The translations under genes and the position numbers were made by a program. This document shows, in pieces, positions 1 through 8,136 of a stretch of 64,000 bases of DNA (its first letter is position 1; every line of letters starts with the position of its first letter). The notes under the pieces were generated by a model. That model did not search any database and had not been told where the DNA came from. It saw only the letters and a list, made by a program, of their open reading frames with translations. The stretch spans positions 186,001-250,000 of the forward strand of contig DASVTU010000019.1 in the NCBI GenBank assembly GCA_036387415.1, given 5' to 3'. The stretch comes from DASVTU01 sp036387415. Its GTDB lineage: Bacteria; Acidobacteriota; Blastocatellia; Pyrinomonadales; Pyrinomonadaceae.

Positions 1-194
1 GTCTGATTGAAGCGTGGAATCGAGAGTGCGTAACGCGAGCCGAGATGGATGGTCGCCAGCGTAAAGAGAAGGAAGGCTATACCTAGTTGTGCAAAAGGGA
101 GGCGCAGGAGGGAGAAGAGGAGAATTCCAGCCCCCCAAGCCAACACTACTTGCATGAAATGTTTATTGAAACGTTGTGTGCCCGTTGCTTCCAT
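1..194 (-). CDS. N-terminal fragment of a membrane protein (cut by window edge)
   Basis: The window opens inside a minus-strand gene, with 64 complete codons visible from ATG 194-192. An in-frame TAG at 221-219 means the start cannot lie far upstream. The peptide has a short polar N terminus, hydrophobic stretches at about residues 14-32 and 36-50, and then LGSRYALSIPRFNQ at the edge. Two helices followed by a GSR...IPR segment recall the membrane input region of signalling proteins (GGDEF or HD output) common in Acidobacteriota. That resemblance is from memory; the output domain is outside the window, so no function can be assigned. No strong Shine-Dalgarno is visible. Confidence 0.6.
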   Translation of the reverse strand, partial: MEATGTQRFNKHFMQVVLAWGAGILLFSLLRLPFAQLGIAFLLFTLATIHLGSRYALSIPRFNQ

Positions 195-495
195 AGGAAG
201 AATCGTACCCTGAACCCCTAAACCAGATTTGTCGAACGCCACGCGAGGACGCGAGTTGCCACAGCTCGCACCGATTTCGTCAGCAACTTCAATGCCGGAA
301 GCTTGAGAGTTATCAAAGGTTTGATTTTCAAAGGAATACGCGTTAGACGTGGGCAGAAACCGGGGGCAGGCTGAACATTTCGGTCAAAAAGAGACGATTT
401 CTGTCACCCATTTTGACAGAATTCGGTCAAGTGACCGACCCGTCGCTGACAGATATTAACGACTCGAAGATGGAGGCTTGAAGATAGCCGCGCCT
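195..495. other. Intergenic region with operator-like palindromes
   Basis: This stretch of about 300 bases lies upstream of the partial membrane protein and downstream of the VWA gene. No credible reading frame is seen. Its notable content is the pair of inverted repeats at 399-438, listed separately, with further TGACAGA-like half-sites nearby (around 383 and 449). It probably holds the promoter of the partial gene. Confidence 0.4.
399..438. promoter_or_regulatory. Two adjacent palindromes, candidate regulator-binding site
   Basis: TTCTGTCA (399-406) is repeated inverted as TGACAGAA (414-421) across a 7-nt spacer. TCGGTCA (423-429) is repeated inverted as TGACCGA (432-438) across 2 nt. Both are built on a TGTCA/GGTCA core and both arms are perfect. 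The position about 205-245 bases upstream of the partial membrane-protein start fits a distal operator. The binding protein is unknown. Confidence 0.35.
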
Positions 496-1464
496 TTAAG
501 ATTTGGGAGCGCGGTAGCCGCGACGCGTGCGTGCGTGGGCTTCGGGGCGTGCGACGGCGACTTCGATTTCGCGCCAACGTCCGTCGCGTGCGCGGTTGGT
601 CGATTGGTAGCCGATGGTGTACTGGTTGCTCAATTCCTCGACGATGCTGGCGAAGGCGTCGCTCAGAGACTTGCCGCCCGGCGAGGCGACGAAACGGCCT
701 CCGCTCTTGGCAGCAAAATTTTGGAGCGCCCCGATGCCCATCATTCGCTCTCGCGGAGTGGTTTTCGGGTCGGACATATCGACTGTGTAGATGGTCGCGT
801 TGGCGGCGAGCGCGGCGTTGAGCGCCTTGTCGGAAGATGCGCGGCTGCGCGTGTCGGCTCCGTCGGAGAGGACGACGATGGCGCGTCGCTTCTCCGTGCG
901 TTGCGAGAGGTCGATGGCGGCGCGCACGATGGCATCGTTAAGCACGGTCGTCCCCTTCGCACGCACGTCGAAAGCCATCGGCGGCAGGTCGCGACCCGGC
1001 GAAAAGTCCTGCAATTGCTCAACTTCACTGTCGAAACGATAGATGGCGGCGACATCATCCTCGCGTAGACCGTCGAGAAAACGGATGGCTCCCGCACGCG
1101 CCAGAGACATGCGACCCTCCATGCTGCCCGAACTGTCGAGCAAAATGGCGACGGCAAAAGGCGTCTCCTCGACGTTGAAATTCGCGATGGATTGTTCGCG
1201 CCCGTTCTCTAAAATCTTGAAATCCTTGCGCGCGAGTTTGTGTAGATATTTGCCGTCCTTGTCCGTCACCGTGACGTTTAGCACAACCAGGTCTGTGTTA
1301 ACACGGACAACATCATCGTCATCATCCTGTCCACGAACGACGGCGACGCCGAAATGGGATGTTTGCGTCAGGAGAGACGCACACGACACGATGGATAGAA
1401 GGATTAGTAAAAACCTCTGGGCGGGCGGGAAGGTGTGTGTTGAGCCTTTTTTCCGTTGAATCAT
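496..1464 (-). CDS. Secreted VWA-domain protein
   Basis: A 322-residue protein with an N-terminal hydrophobic export segment (about residues 17-31), a short beta-rich region (55-100) and a von Willebrand factor A domain. The metal-ion-dependent adhesion site is complete: DSSGSM at 110-115, the Thr of KGTT near 175 and SDGAD at 202-206. The architecture matches the VWFA-related family common in Acidobacteriota, thought to mediate extracytoplasmic protein interactions; the ligand is unknown. Its ATG overlaps the TGA of the upstream gene (ATGA at 1461-1464), so the two are translationally coupled and probably act together. Confidence 0.85.
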   Translation of the reverse strand: MIQRKKGSTHTFPPAQRFLLILLSIVSCASLLTQTSHFGVAVVRGQDDDDDVVRVNTDLVVLNVTVTDKDGKYLHKLARKDFKILENGREQSIANFNVEETPFAVAILLDSSGSMEGRMSLARAGAIRFLDGLREDDVAAIYRFDSEVEQLQDFSPGRDLPPMAFDVRAKGTTVLNDAIVRAAIDLSQRTEKRRAIVVLSDGADTRSRASSDKALNAALAANATIYTVDMSDPKTTPRERMMGIGALQNFAAKSGGRFVASPGGKSLSDAFASIVEELSNQYTIGYQSTNRARDGRWREIEVAVARPEAHARTRRGYRAPKS

Positions 1465-2018
1465 TTGGGGATAAAAGTGCGTATGTGCTTGATGAGTTCA
1501 ATCATTTCGTTGGAACGCTCGATGATGCCCGTCGAAACGACGTGACGCGAAATCTTCTCCATCCCTTTGTTCAATTCCTCTGCGACGTTTGCCAGACGCG
1601 GAAGCGCGGTTTCGAGATTATTCGGCGGGTTTTCTAGGCCGTTATCGTCGTCGGAACCGCCCGCGCGTTTGCGTACGCGGCGCGCAATCTTTTCGAGCCG
1701 TTCGAGTTTCTTCAAATCGTCGCGCGTGAGCGATTTATTGCGCTCGAAATCGGCGCGCAGTTCCGTGCTCAGACGTGCACCCTCTTTGGCACGTTCGACG
1801 GCCTCTTTGTGTTCCTGCTCGTCGTATTTGATGGCGGCGCGTTCGAGCATTTCTTCGTGCGGCGAGCCGAAGGGCGAACGTCGGTCGGGTCGCTGCTGTG
1901 AAGCGTCGCGCCCCGGCGGGAGAGGGTCTGGTGGCCTGCTTTTCTGTGCACTGGCTGAAGCCGCGAGCACGAAGAAGACGAAGATGACCGCAAAAAGAGA
2001 AGGACGCGACTGCATCAT
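1461..2018 (-). CDS. Secreted hypothetical protein coupled to VWA gene
   Basis: About 185 residues from ATG 2018-2016. A longer frame runs up to a GTG at 2072, but the ATG places the signal peptide (SLFAVIFVFFVLAASASA, with an A-S-A cleavage site) at the very N terminus. The mature part begins Pro/Arg-rich and continues as a charged, probably helical region with HEEMLERAAIKYDEQEHKEA and a leucine/lysine-rich coiled-coil-like stretch. No family is recognised. The ATGA overlap with the VWA gene suggests a two-gene periplasmic unit. Confidence 0.65.
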   Translation of the reverse strand: MMQSRPSLFAVIFVFFVLAASASAQKSRPPDPLPPGRDASQQRPDRRSPFGSPHEEMLERAAIKYDEQEHKEAVERAKEGARLSTELRADFERNKSLTRDDLKKLERLEKIARRVRKRAGGSDDDNGLENPPNNLETALPRLANVAEELNKGMEKISRHVVSTGIIERSNEMIELIKHIRTFIPK

Positions 2019-2399
2019 CAAAGTAAGGCTTTCGACCGCAACCAAAATTAAGAGACTGAACCCGGCACGCACGAGTGTAACGAATATCGACCCTCATCGA
2101 CAAGAGATAAGTCGTTGATATGTCTATGACGAAGCGCATGCATGAAAGGTTTGCCATCGCGTCTGACAAACGTTTGATATGGATTCATCTGAGCCTCTAA
2201 ACTCCGCGCACGCCACCCGCGGTGCATCGAAACGCGAGACACTAGATGCGAATTGTGAAATGCGTGAACTAGGACAGAGAAGCAAAACACTCTGTTTGCA
2301 AGAGCAATGAGATTAACGAGATGCAGCGTTGATGACGAGAGTTTACTTGAAGAATGTCGTCGCGCCGACTCCTCAAGCTTTACCTGAGCGACGAGAGTT
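2019..2399. other. Intergenic region, no gene seen
   Basis: About 380 bases upstream of the secreted hypothetical protein, presumably including its promoter. Overlapping frames here look like shadows without family-like composition. The right end carries ATGTCGTCGCGCCGACTCC (about 2354-2372), which resembles a sequence near 24543 and the palindrome cores at 34006 and 39820. Confidence 0.4.
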
Positions 2400-3008
2400 T
2401 TAGGGGATTTTTTCGGGATTGTCCGGCGTGTTGATGAACTCTTCGCCCGTACTGCGTCGCGGGCGCTGCGTCTGCGGAAGTACGACCGTGGTGCTCTCCG
2501 GCAGACGCTCCGGCGGACGACGTGCGCCGACTTCCGATTTGTAAGCGATGTCTTCGGCGCGGGTCGCGCTACGGAGGCGGACGATGCGCGAGCCGCTCCA
2601 CACGTTTGAGGGAAGCGCCAGCGAATAGCGCCCGCGTTCGCCCGGTGCGAGCGTCTGAGGTTTGATTTCGAGCGAACGAATCTCCGTCGATTGGTCTTTG
2701 CGACGCTTCAACTCAAGTTCTAACGAGAGTTTTTCCAGACGTTCGCTCGCGACGTTTTCCACCGTCCCGCCGATAACCGCCTGCGAACCCTTGAGCATCG
2801 CCTCGTCTTCATAAATCCGCGCCGCTACGACCTTTTCTTTCGCCTTTTCCTTCACGGCCGTATGAGTCTGTGCTTGAGCGTCGTTCCTCGTCTCGGTGCG
2901 CGACGCACTCTGGCAGCCGTTTGCAATCAACACCGAGACAAGGAGCAAATAGCCGAAAACCTTTGTCGCCGACGCGTAGCGAGCACGTTGATTCTTATCT
3001 GGATTCAT
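2400..3008 (-). CDS. Putative lipoprotein with FxLYD-like domain
   Basis: A 202-residue protein. A hydrophobic segment at about 18-30 ends in ANGC, a plausible but imperfect lipobox. An Ala/Lys-rich linker is followed by a beta-sandwich-like region (about residues 65-160) with AVIGGTVENVASERLEKLSL and a downstream LAPGERGRYSL. That pattern (a self-modified variant with a PGE turn) is characteristic of FxLYD-type domains in exported bacterial proteins. The C terminus is Pro/Arg-rich and probably disordered. Role unknown. Confidence 0.6.
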   Translation of the reverse strand: MNPDKNQRARYASATKVFGYLLLVSVLIANGCQSASRTETRNDAQAQTHTAVKEKAKEKVVAARIYEDEAMLKGSQAVIGGTVENVASERLEKLSLELELKRRKDQSTEIRSLEIKPQTLAPGERGRYSLALPSNVWSGSRIVRLRSATRAEDIAYKSEVGARRPPERLPESTTVVLPQTQRPRRSTGEEFINTPDNPEKIP

Positions 3009-3122
3009 TTTTATGACGAACTTTGCTTGATTTTCCTTTGCGCGTCGCGGGCTTCAATTCGCCTTGTAAGTTAATTCGATTTGTCAAACCGAAGACCGCA
3101 AAGGATTGCCAGAAGAGTGTTT

Positions 3123-3221
3123 ATGTATCTGTGTAGGGAAGACTTGACGGTCGCCGACGCGGCGATTTTGTTGGTGTCGCAGCCGTCTATGGTTCACGAC
3201 CGGGAGGCGGGCCGCCCGTGA
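3123..3221 (+). pseudogene. Possible remnant of a helix-turn-helix (excisionase/antitoxin-like) gene
   Basis: A 32-codon plus-strand frame reads REDLTVADAAILLVSQPSMV followed by HDREAGRP. It resembles the HTH core of excisionase-like antitoxins (LT..eAA.lLgVSrp.l...eeG.iP) with one residue missing in the turn. No start signal or flanking domain remains, and the end overlaps the 3' end of the minus-strand gene at 3187. The similarity may be coincidental. Confidence 0.2.
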
Positions 3222-3831
3222 TTTTTTCGACCAGCGCGATGATGAACTCCTGCTCGGCCATGCCTGTGCTTTGCAGCGTAACCCATTCCGCGCCCGCCGC
3301 TCCGTCGGTGCGACCTTCCACGCGCGCGTTGACAGAGACATTGGTGCTCACGCCGTCGATAGGCTGCACTTCGATGATGAGCGTGTAACGGCCACGCGTC
3401 CAGCCGCGTCCGGGCGTGTCGGGCGCTTCGGCGTAACGGTTGATTTCGGGCTGAGCTACAACCGCGCCTTTGATGAAAGTGTATGGCTGACTGATGAGGA
3501 CGCCTTCGTCGGGTTTCGACACGGCTTCGTCGAGAATCATCTTGCGCTCGCGCATTAACTCCTGAATCGCTTCCAACAACGCATCGCGCCGCGCGCTCAA
3601 GCGGTAGGGATTCGGCACGGGCGGCGGCACAACTGTCCGACCTCCGCCGAAGTCGATGCCGCGTCCGGTTCCGGTGCTGACGTTGCCGCCGTTGGTCGCA
3701 GGCGCGCGGTTGTTGCCGTTGTCGCGGATGCGGTCGTTCTGTTGGTCAACGCCTTTCCCCTGTGCATGCGCGGCGACGTTGGCCGTACAGATGAGGAGAA
3801 GCAAAAGAGCGAGCACCTTGATCCGCTTCAT
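3187..3831 (-). CDS. Secreted protein of unknown function
   Basis: A 214-residue protein with a textbook signal peptide (MKRIKVLALLLLLICTANVA ending AHAQ, cleavage near residue 24). AGAAGGA lies 7 nt before the ATG. The mature protein starts Asn/Gly-rich (35-75), followed by a conserved-looking region with a short helix (RRDALLEAIQELMRERKMI) and a beta-rich C-terminal part (about 120-205). No known domain is recognised, and it stands alone between intergenic regions. Confidence 0.6.
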   Translation of the reverse strand: MKRIKVLALLLLLICTANVAAHAQGKGVDQQNDRIRDNGNNRAPATNGGNVSTGTGRGIDFGGGRTVVPPPVPNPYRLSARRDALLEAIQELMRERKMILDEAVSKPDEGVLISQPYTFIKGAVVAQPEINRYAEAPDTPGRGWTRGRYTLIIEVQPIDGVSTNVSVNARVEGRTDGAAGAEWVTLQSTGMAEQEFIIALVEKITGGPPPGREP

Positions 3832-4000
3832 AATTGAATCCTTCTGCCGTGGTTCGCAGTCCGTGGAGCTACATCAATAAACGGGGGAGTCGCCAGCGAG
3901 CATAAATCATGCGTGTGTCGAATTCAAGATGCGACCGCGAAAAGAGTGCGGCAACGTCAGATAGTTTTGAAGCACAATGACTACTACTGTTTGATGACAA

Positions 4001-5092
4001 CTACTGATTGCCGTCGCCTTCACTTGGTGTCTGTTGACGTGCGCGTGCATCGCGCGTGCGTTCCCATTCGCGTAAGGCTTGGACGCCGCGTTGAAAGTCG
4101 CTTTCGTTTTCGTAGAAGTTGTGTGCGCCATCGTCGCGCGCGGGTTCGCGTACGTAGTAGATGTAGTCGGAGTCGGCGGGTTTGAGCGCGGCTTCGAGCG
4201 AACTCGCGCCGGGCGAAGCGATGGGTCCGGGTGGGAGTCCGCGGACTTTGCGCGTGTTGTAGGGCGATTGGCGGTCGAGGTCGCTTTGATAAACCTTGCC
4301 ATCGTTCTTCCACTTACCTGCTAACTTTGATGCGTAGATAACGCTCGAATCAATGCCGAGCGGCATGCCAATCTTGATGCGGTTATAAATGACGGAGGAG
4401 ATGAGCGGTCGTTCCTGTTTGAGTTTGGCCTCGGTCTCAATCAGCGATGCCACGGTGACGACTTCACGCGCAGACTTATTCTTGGCGCTCGCCGTCTTAA
4501 CGACATACTCCTCCCAGACTTTTCTGAAACGCTTGACCATCGTGTCAATCATGCGCGCGGGGGTCGTGTCGGGTGGGAAGCTGTATGTGTCCGGGAACAG
4601 GTAGCCTTCGAGATTGGTGGCAACGGGGTCGAGGTCGCGTATGCCGCTCGTATCATTCATCAAGGCGAGCGCCTCGTCGGCGTTTCTGAGTCGGAGTTCG
4701 GGAATACGCGCCATCGCGTTAGCGATGTCCCAACGCGTCCATCCTTCGACGACGGTGAAACGGCTGAGACGTTGTTCGCCTTCCTCAAGTTTGCGAACCA
4801 CTCCGAACGGCGAGATGGGCGAAGGGAAGCGATACTCGCCCGCCTTGAAACGCGCGCCCGCGCCCGTCAGACGCGCATACAGGCGGAGCGGCCAACCACG
4901 TCTGATAACGCCGGTTTCGGCGAGACGATTAATGATTTCGTCCGGCGACGAGCCGCGTTTGATTTCGATGTACTGGTCGCCTTGCGTGTGCATGAGCGGC
5001 GTGCGAAGTTCCTGATAGAACCAGAAGCCGACGCCGAGGCAGACGACGAGCAGCAGCACGACGAGAACGAGTAGGATGCGTAGACGTTTCAT
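4001..5092 (-). CDS. mltG: Endolytic murein transglycosylase MltG
   Basis: A 363-residue YceG/MltG-family protein. It cleaves nascent peptidoglycan glycan strands at the outer face of the inner membrane. One N-terminal membrane helix (residues 5-26) is followed by a LysM-like region (about 40-110) and the catalytic domain. The catalytic Glu lies in VASLIETEA, followed by ERPLISSVIYNRI and the substrate-site PLGIDSSVIY. The YYVREP...GAHNFYENESDF block near the C terminus is typical. Length is normal. The last ~25 residues are a charged tail. No clear Shine-Dalgarno precedes the ATG. Confidence 0.95.
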   Translation of the reverse strand: MKRLRILLVLVVLLLVVCLGVGFWFYQELRTPLMHTQGDQYIEIKRGSSPDEIINRLAETGVIRRGWPLRLYARLTGAGARFKAGEYRFPSPISPFGVVRKLEEGEQRLSRFTVVEGWTRWDIANAMARIPELRLRNADEALALMNDTSGIRDLDPVATNLEGYLFPDTYSFPPDTTPARMIDTMVKRFRKVWEEYVVKTASAKNKSAREVVTVASLIETEAKLKQERPLISSVIYNRIKIGMPLGIDSSVIYASKLAGKWKNDGKVYQSDLDRQSPYNTRKVRGLPPGPIASPGASSLEAALKPADSDYIYYVREPARDDGAHNFYENESDFQRGVQALREWERTRDARARQQTPSEGDGNQ

Positions 5093-5224
5093 GAATCAAT
5101 AAAAACGGATGTGATTAAATAAACTAAAACTTGAGGAAACATCTCAAACCGACGAGTTTATCTCATTGAATTTGCACGCGATAGAAACACGGCGGTATTC
5201 GTGTCCGCAGTATATCTCCGCGCG

Positions 5225-5641
5225 TCAAGTCGCTTCAGGACTTTGATGCTCGGAAAGGAAATCGCGCAAAATAATAGCGGCGGCTTCGCTATCGACGCGC
5301 TGTTTGATGTCGGCGCGTTTGAAGCCTTCGTCGCGTAAATGTTCTTCGGCGGCGCGCGAAGTGAGACGTTCGTCCTGCAAATGGACGGGCAGTTGAAGCG
5401 TCAGCGAGAGATTGTGCGCGAGACGCCGCGCCTCCGTCGCCGCATCTCCTTCGGTTCCGTCCAGTCTGAGCGGCAAACCAAAAACCACCATTCGTACGTC
5501 AAAGCTTTGTTGCAATTCGGCGAGGGCGCGGACGAGGCTTTTCCAGTTGGTACGTCGGAGCGCGGGAAGCGTCCGCACGGTCAACTGTAACTCGTCGGAG
5601 ATGGCGACGCCGACGCGTCGCGTGCCGAAGTCAAGCGCCAT
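5225..5641 (-). CDS. ruvX: RuvX/YqgF-family nuclease
   Basis: A 138-residue RNase H-fold protein of the YqgF/RuvX family, linked to 16S rRNA 5' processing and proposed as a Holliday-junction resolvase. MALDFGTRRVGVAISD carries the first catalytic Asp, VVFGLPLRLDGTEG is the middle motif, and LQDERLTSRAAEEHL plus the late DSEAAAIILRDFL complete the site. The frame continues upstream to 5791; ATG 5641 is chosen because family members begin just before ALDFG. A competing start at 5770 has a better ribosome site (GAAGGGCG) but adds 43 residues unlike the family. Confidence 0.88.
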   Translation of the reverse strand: MALDFGTRRVGVAISDELQLTVRTLPALRRTNWKSLVRALAELQQSFDVRMVVFGLPLRLDGTEGDAATEARRLAHNLSLTLQLPVHLQDERLTSRAAEEHLRDEGFKRADIKQRVDSEAAAIILRDFLSEHQSPEAT

Positions 5642-5767
5642 GACTCGACCCGACGGGCGGCGCGCTTCGCATGTTTCAGTGGTTTCTGTAATTGCTACAC
5701 CCGGCCAAGCTGAATATTGAAGCGTAGCAAAAAGTATAACGCACACGCGGCGAAAGACGCCAACGAG

Positions 5768-5830
5768 CATCAGCTTACGCCCTTCAGGCATTGACTTACG
5801 CCTTTCGGGTATCGGCTTGCGCCGTTTCTC
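5768..5830. repeat. Three imperfect 21-bp tandem repeats
   Basis: Units at 5768-5788, 5789-5809 and 5810-5830 share the core CTTACGCCYTTC; the third is the most diverged. They lie between ruvX and the divergent S41-like gene, exactly where the alternative ruvX start and its ribosome site would be. The unit length is a multiple of both 3 and 7. Confidence 0.6.
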
Positions 5831-5930
5831 GCGGCTACGGTATCATCCATGACAAGCGTCGTCCGCCCGCTCCGAGCCGTCGAGAGCGCGGGCACGAAAG
5901 AGGCGACGCACTGATTTTTGAGGTGCATGA

Positions 5931-7229
5931 ATGTCATTTCGTACGAAATTTGCTTTAGTTGTCTTCTCCGCCACGCTCGCGCTCTACGCGGTGATTGGCG
6001 GTTGGATGTCTTCCAGCGCGCAGCAGCAGAACGACCCCGGCCAGCAATTGCGTATCTTCGAGAGCGTGCTTCAACACATCCAACAGGATTACGTTGACGA
6101 GCCGGACTTGAACAAAGTACGCGCGGGAGCACTGCGCGGCCTCGCTTATGGCCTCGACCCATATTCGACCTACTTGACCGCCGAACAAGTGCGGACATAC
6201 CGCGCCGGAGCGGAAAAGACACAAGTGAGCATCGGCGCAGAACTCTCGCAGGTGGCTTCGTATCTCTACGTGATTGCGCCCGTCAAGGGCGGTCCCGCCG
6301 AACAGGCGGGCGTGCAGGCGGGCGACATCATCGAGTACATCGACAACAAAGCGACGCGCGATATTTCACTCTACGACGCGCGCCAACTCCTGAACGGCGC
6401 AGCCGGAACGGAAGTCAAACTACGCATCCTCCGCGCTGGAACGCGACCTCTACAACTCAGCGTGCGTCGCGCCGTCGTGCAAGCACCGTCAGCCGAGACG
6501 CGCGTCGAGGCTGGACGCATCGGCATCCTACGTATCAACAGCCTGGAAGCGGGACAGGCGGCGGAGATTAAAGGCCGCGTGCAGGAGATGTTGAAGGGAG
6601 GCACGCAGAAGTTCGTGCTCGACCTACGCAGCGTCGCGGGCGGTTCGCTCACCGAAGCCGTCAAAGTTTCCAATCTCTTTATCCGCGACGGCGCGCTCGC
6701 GCAGACCATCGGACGCGGCAACAAACCGCTCAAGACCATCAACGCCGACCCGAAAGAAGCGATTTTCGACGGCCCCGTGTCAGTCCTGATTGACAGGGGA
6801 ACGGCGGGCGCGGCGGAAGTTGTGGCGGCGGCATTCATCGAACGCAAACGCGGCGACGTGGTTGGAGAAAAGAGTTTCGGCGCGGGCGCCGAACAGCAAC
6901 TCTTCACGCTCCGCAACGGCGACGGATTACTTCTGACCACCGTCAAGTGGGCTTCGTCAACGGGCAAAGCCTTTCTCGGGGCGGGCGTCGCGCCTTCGGT
7001 CGAAGTCAAACGTCCCGAACTGGCGCAGGCCGTTGACCCTGACGATTTGACGGGCAATGACGACGACGCGATTGCGCGTCCCAACAATGCGCCGAGCGAT
7101 ACGCGCGAAGTCGCGCCGGAAGCCGCTTCGCCCAAGCAGCAACCCGAAGATGTGCAACTCAAAAAAGCACTCGAACTGCTCCGCGAAAAACCTTCGACGC
7201 AGCAACAACCGCAGCAGCGCGCGGCCTAA
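5931..7229 (+). CDS. S41-family (C-terminal processing protease-like) protein lacking catalytic Ser/Lys
   Basis: A 432-residue exported protein with the C-terminal-processing-peptidase layout: N-terminal hydrophobic segment (6-24), helical cap (LRIFESVLQHIQQDYVDEPD), PDZ domain (about 100-180, GGPAEQAGVQAGDIIEYI), S41 core (195-355) and a disordered Gln/Pro-rich tail. In active enzymes the core reads GTASASE with the nucleophile Ser, and FGKG with the general-base Lys 25 residues later. Here these read GTAGAAE (Gly293) and FGAG (Ala318), at exactly that spacing; the dyad-supporting Gln (Gln322) is kept. Proteolysis by the usual mechanism is therefore not expected. Start ATG 5931 follows GAGGTG by 5 nt. 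Confidence 0.85.
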   Translation: MSFRTKFALVVFSATLALYAVIGGWMSSSAQQQNDPGQQLRIFESVLQHIQQDYVDEPDLNKVRAGALRGLAYGLDPYSTYLTAEQVRTYRAGAEKTQVSIGAELSQVASYLYVIAPVKGGPAEQAGVQAGDIIEYIDNKATRDISLYDARQLLNGAAGTEVKLRILRAGTRPLQLSVRRAVVQAPSAETRVEAGRIGILRINSLEAGQAAEIKGRVQEMLKGGTQKFVLDLRSVAGGSLTEAVKVSNLFIRDGALAQTIGRGNKPLKTINADPKEAIFDGPVSVLIDRGTAGAAEVVAAAFIERKRGDVVGEKSFGAGAEQQLFTLRNGDGLLLTTVKWASSTGKAFLGAGVAPSVEVKRPELAQAVDPDDLTGNDDDAIARPNNAPSDTREVAPEAASPKQQPEDVQLKKALELLREKPSTQQQPQQRAA

Positions 7230-7249
7230 ACACGCATCCTTTCAAACAG

Positions 7250-7285
7250 AAAGAGGCTGGCGAGAATCAACTCGCCAGCCTCTTT
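7250..7285. terminator. Bidirectional rho-independent terminator
   Basis: A perfect 15-bp stem (7250-7264 with 7271-7285) and 6-nt loop, with A-rich and T-rich flanks. It lies between the convergent S41-like gene (ends 7229) and the cyclophilin gene (ends 7321) and can serve both strands. Confidence 0.85.
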
Positions 7286-7320
7286 TCATTTGTTTTGTGT
7301 TTGTTTGGATAGACGCCGCG

Positions 7321-8034
7321 TTAGTCGCCGGGTTTCGCGGGTTTGGCGGGACAGGGAGCGACTGTCGCGCGTTTGATGCGGACGGGTCGGAGTGGTTTCT
7401 CCGCGTTGGTCGGCATACTCGGCGCGCGGTTAATCGCATCGACCGTCTGCATTCCGCTCGTCACGCGCCCGAAGGCGGAAAATTTGCCGTCGAGAAAAGG
7501 CGCGTCGGCGACGAGAATGAAGAAGTTGGTGGTGGCGCTGTTCGGCTCGTCGGGGCGTGCCATCGAGACGATGCCGGGCTGATGTTTGACGTAGTTCGGT
7601 TCGTCGGGAATGGTGTGCCGCGAGCGTCGCGCAATCTCCATCGAAACCTTTTCGCGCGTCGAGAGATTGCCGCCCTGAATGACGAAATCCTTGACGACGC
7701 GGCTGAAGGTCGTCGTGTCGAGCATGCCTGTGGCGACGAGGTTGAGAAAGTTTCTGACGCTTTCGGGCGCGGCTTCCGGCAGCATCTCCAACTCAATCGC
7801 GCCCGCATCGGTCTCAAGTTTCACACACTGCTCCGCCATCCGTTCGACGCTTGCGCCGTCGAATGGTTCGGAAGCAGCCGACGCAGACACAGCCGGACGC
7901 TGATTGGCTTTCTGTGGCGCGGCTTGCGTACTCGGAGGCGCCGGTGTTGCGGTTGGCGTCGTCTGCGCCGACACTGCGGCGTTGAAAGCGAACAGGCAAA
8001 GCAGTAAAAGTGCGAGGCGACTTCCCAAATTCAT
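7321..8034 (-). CDS. Exported cyclophilin-type peptidyl-prolyl isomerase
   Basis: A 237-residue protein with a signal peptide (MNLGSRLALLLLCLFAFNAA, ending VSAQ), a Pro/Ala-rich linker to about residue 70 and a cyclophilin domain. Active-site features include FSRVVKDFVIQGG (the catalytic Arg and the FxxxGG segment), GIVSMARPDEP, SATTNFFI (Asn where human CypA has Gln, Thr substituted) and LDGKFSAFGRV. It probably accelerates prolyl isomerisation in the periplasm. GGGGAG lies 9 nt before the ATG. A terminator follows its end. Confidence 0.92.
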   Translation of the reverse strand: MNLGSRLALLLLCLFAFNAAVSAQTTPTATPAPPSTQAAPQKANQRPAVSASAASEPFDGASVERMAEQCVKLETDAGAIELEMLPEAAPESVRNFLNLVATGMLDTTTFSRVVKDFVIQGGNLSTREKVSMEIARRSRHTIPDEPNYVKHQPGIVSMARPDEPNSATTNFFILVADAPFLDGKFSAFGRVTSGMQTVDAINRAPSMPTNAEKPLRPVRIKRATVAPCPAKPAKPGD

Positions 8035-8136
8035 TTCATCAAACTCCCCGAACGACCTTTGTACAGGACAACGCGCATGGCGAAATCAAAAATTACAACG
8101 AACATGGCGAGCCTCGACAACGCGCGTTGAGAAATT

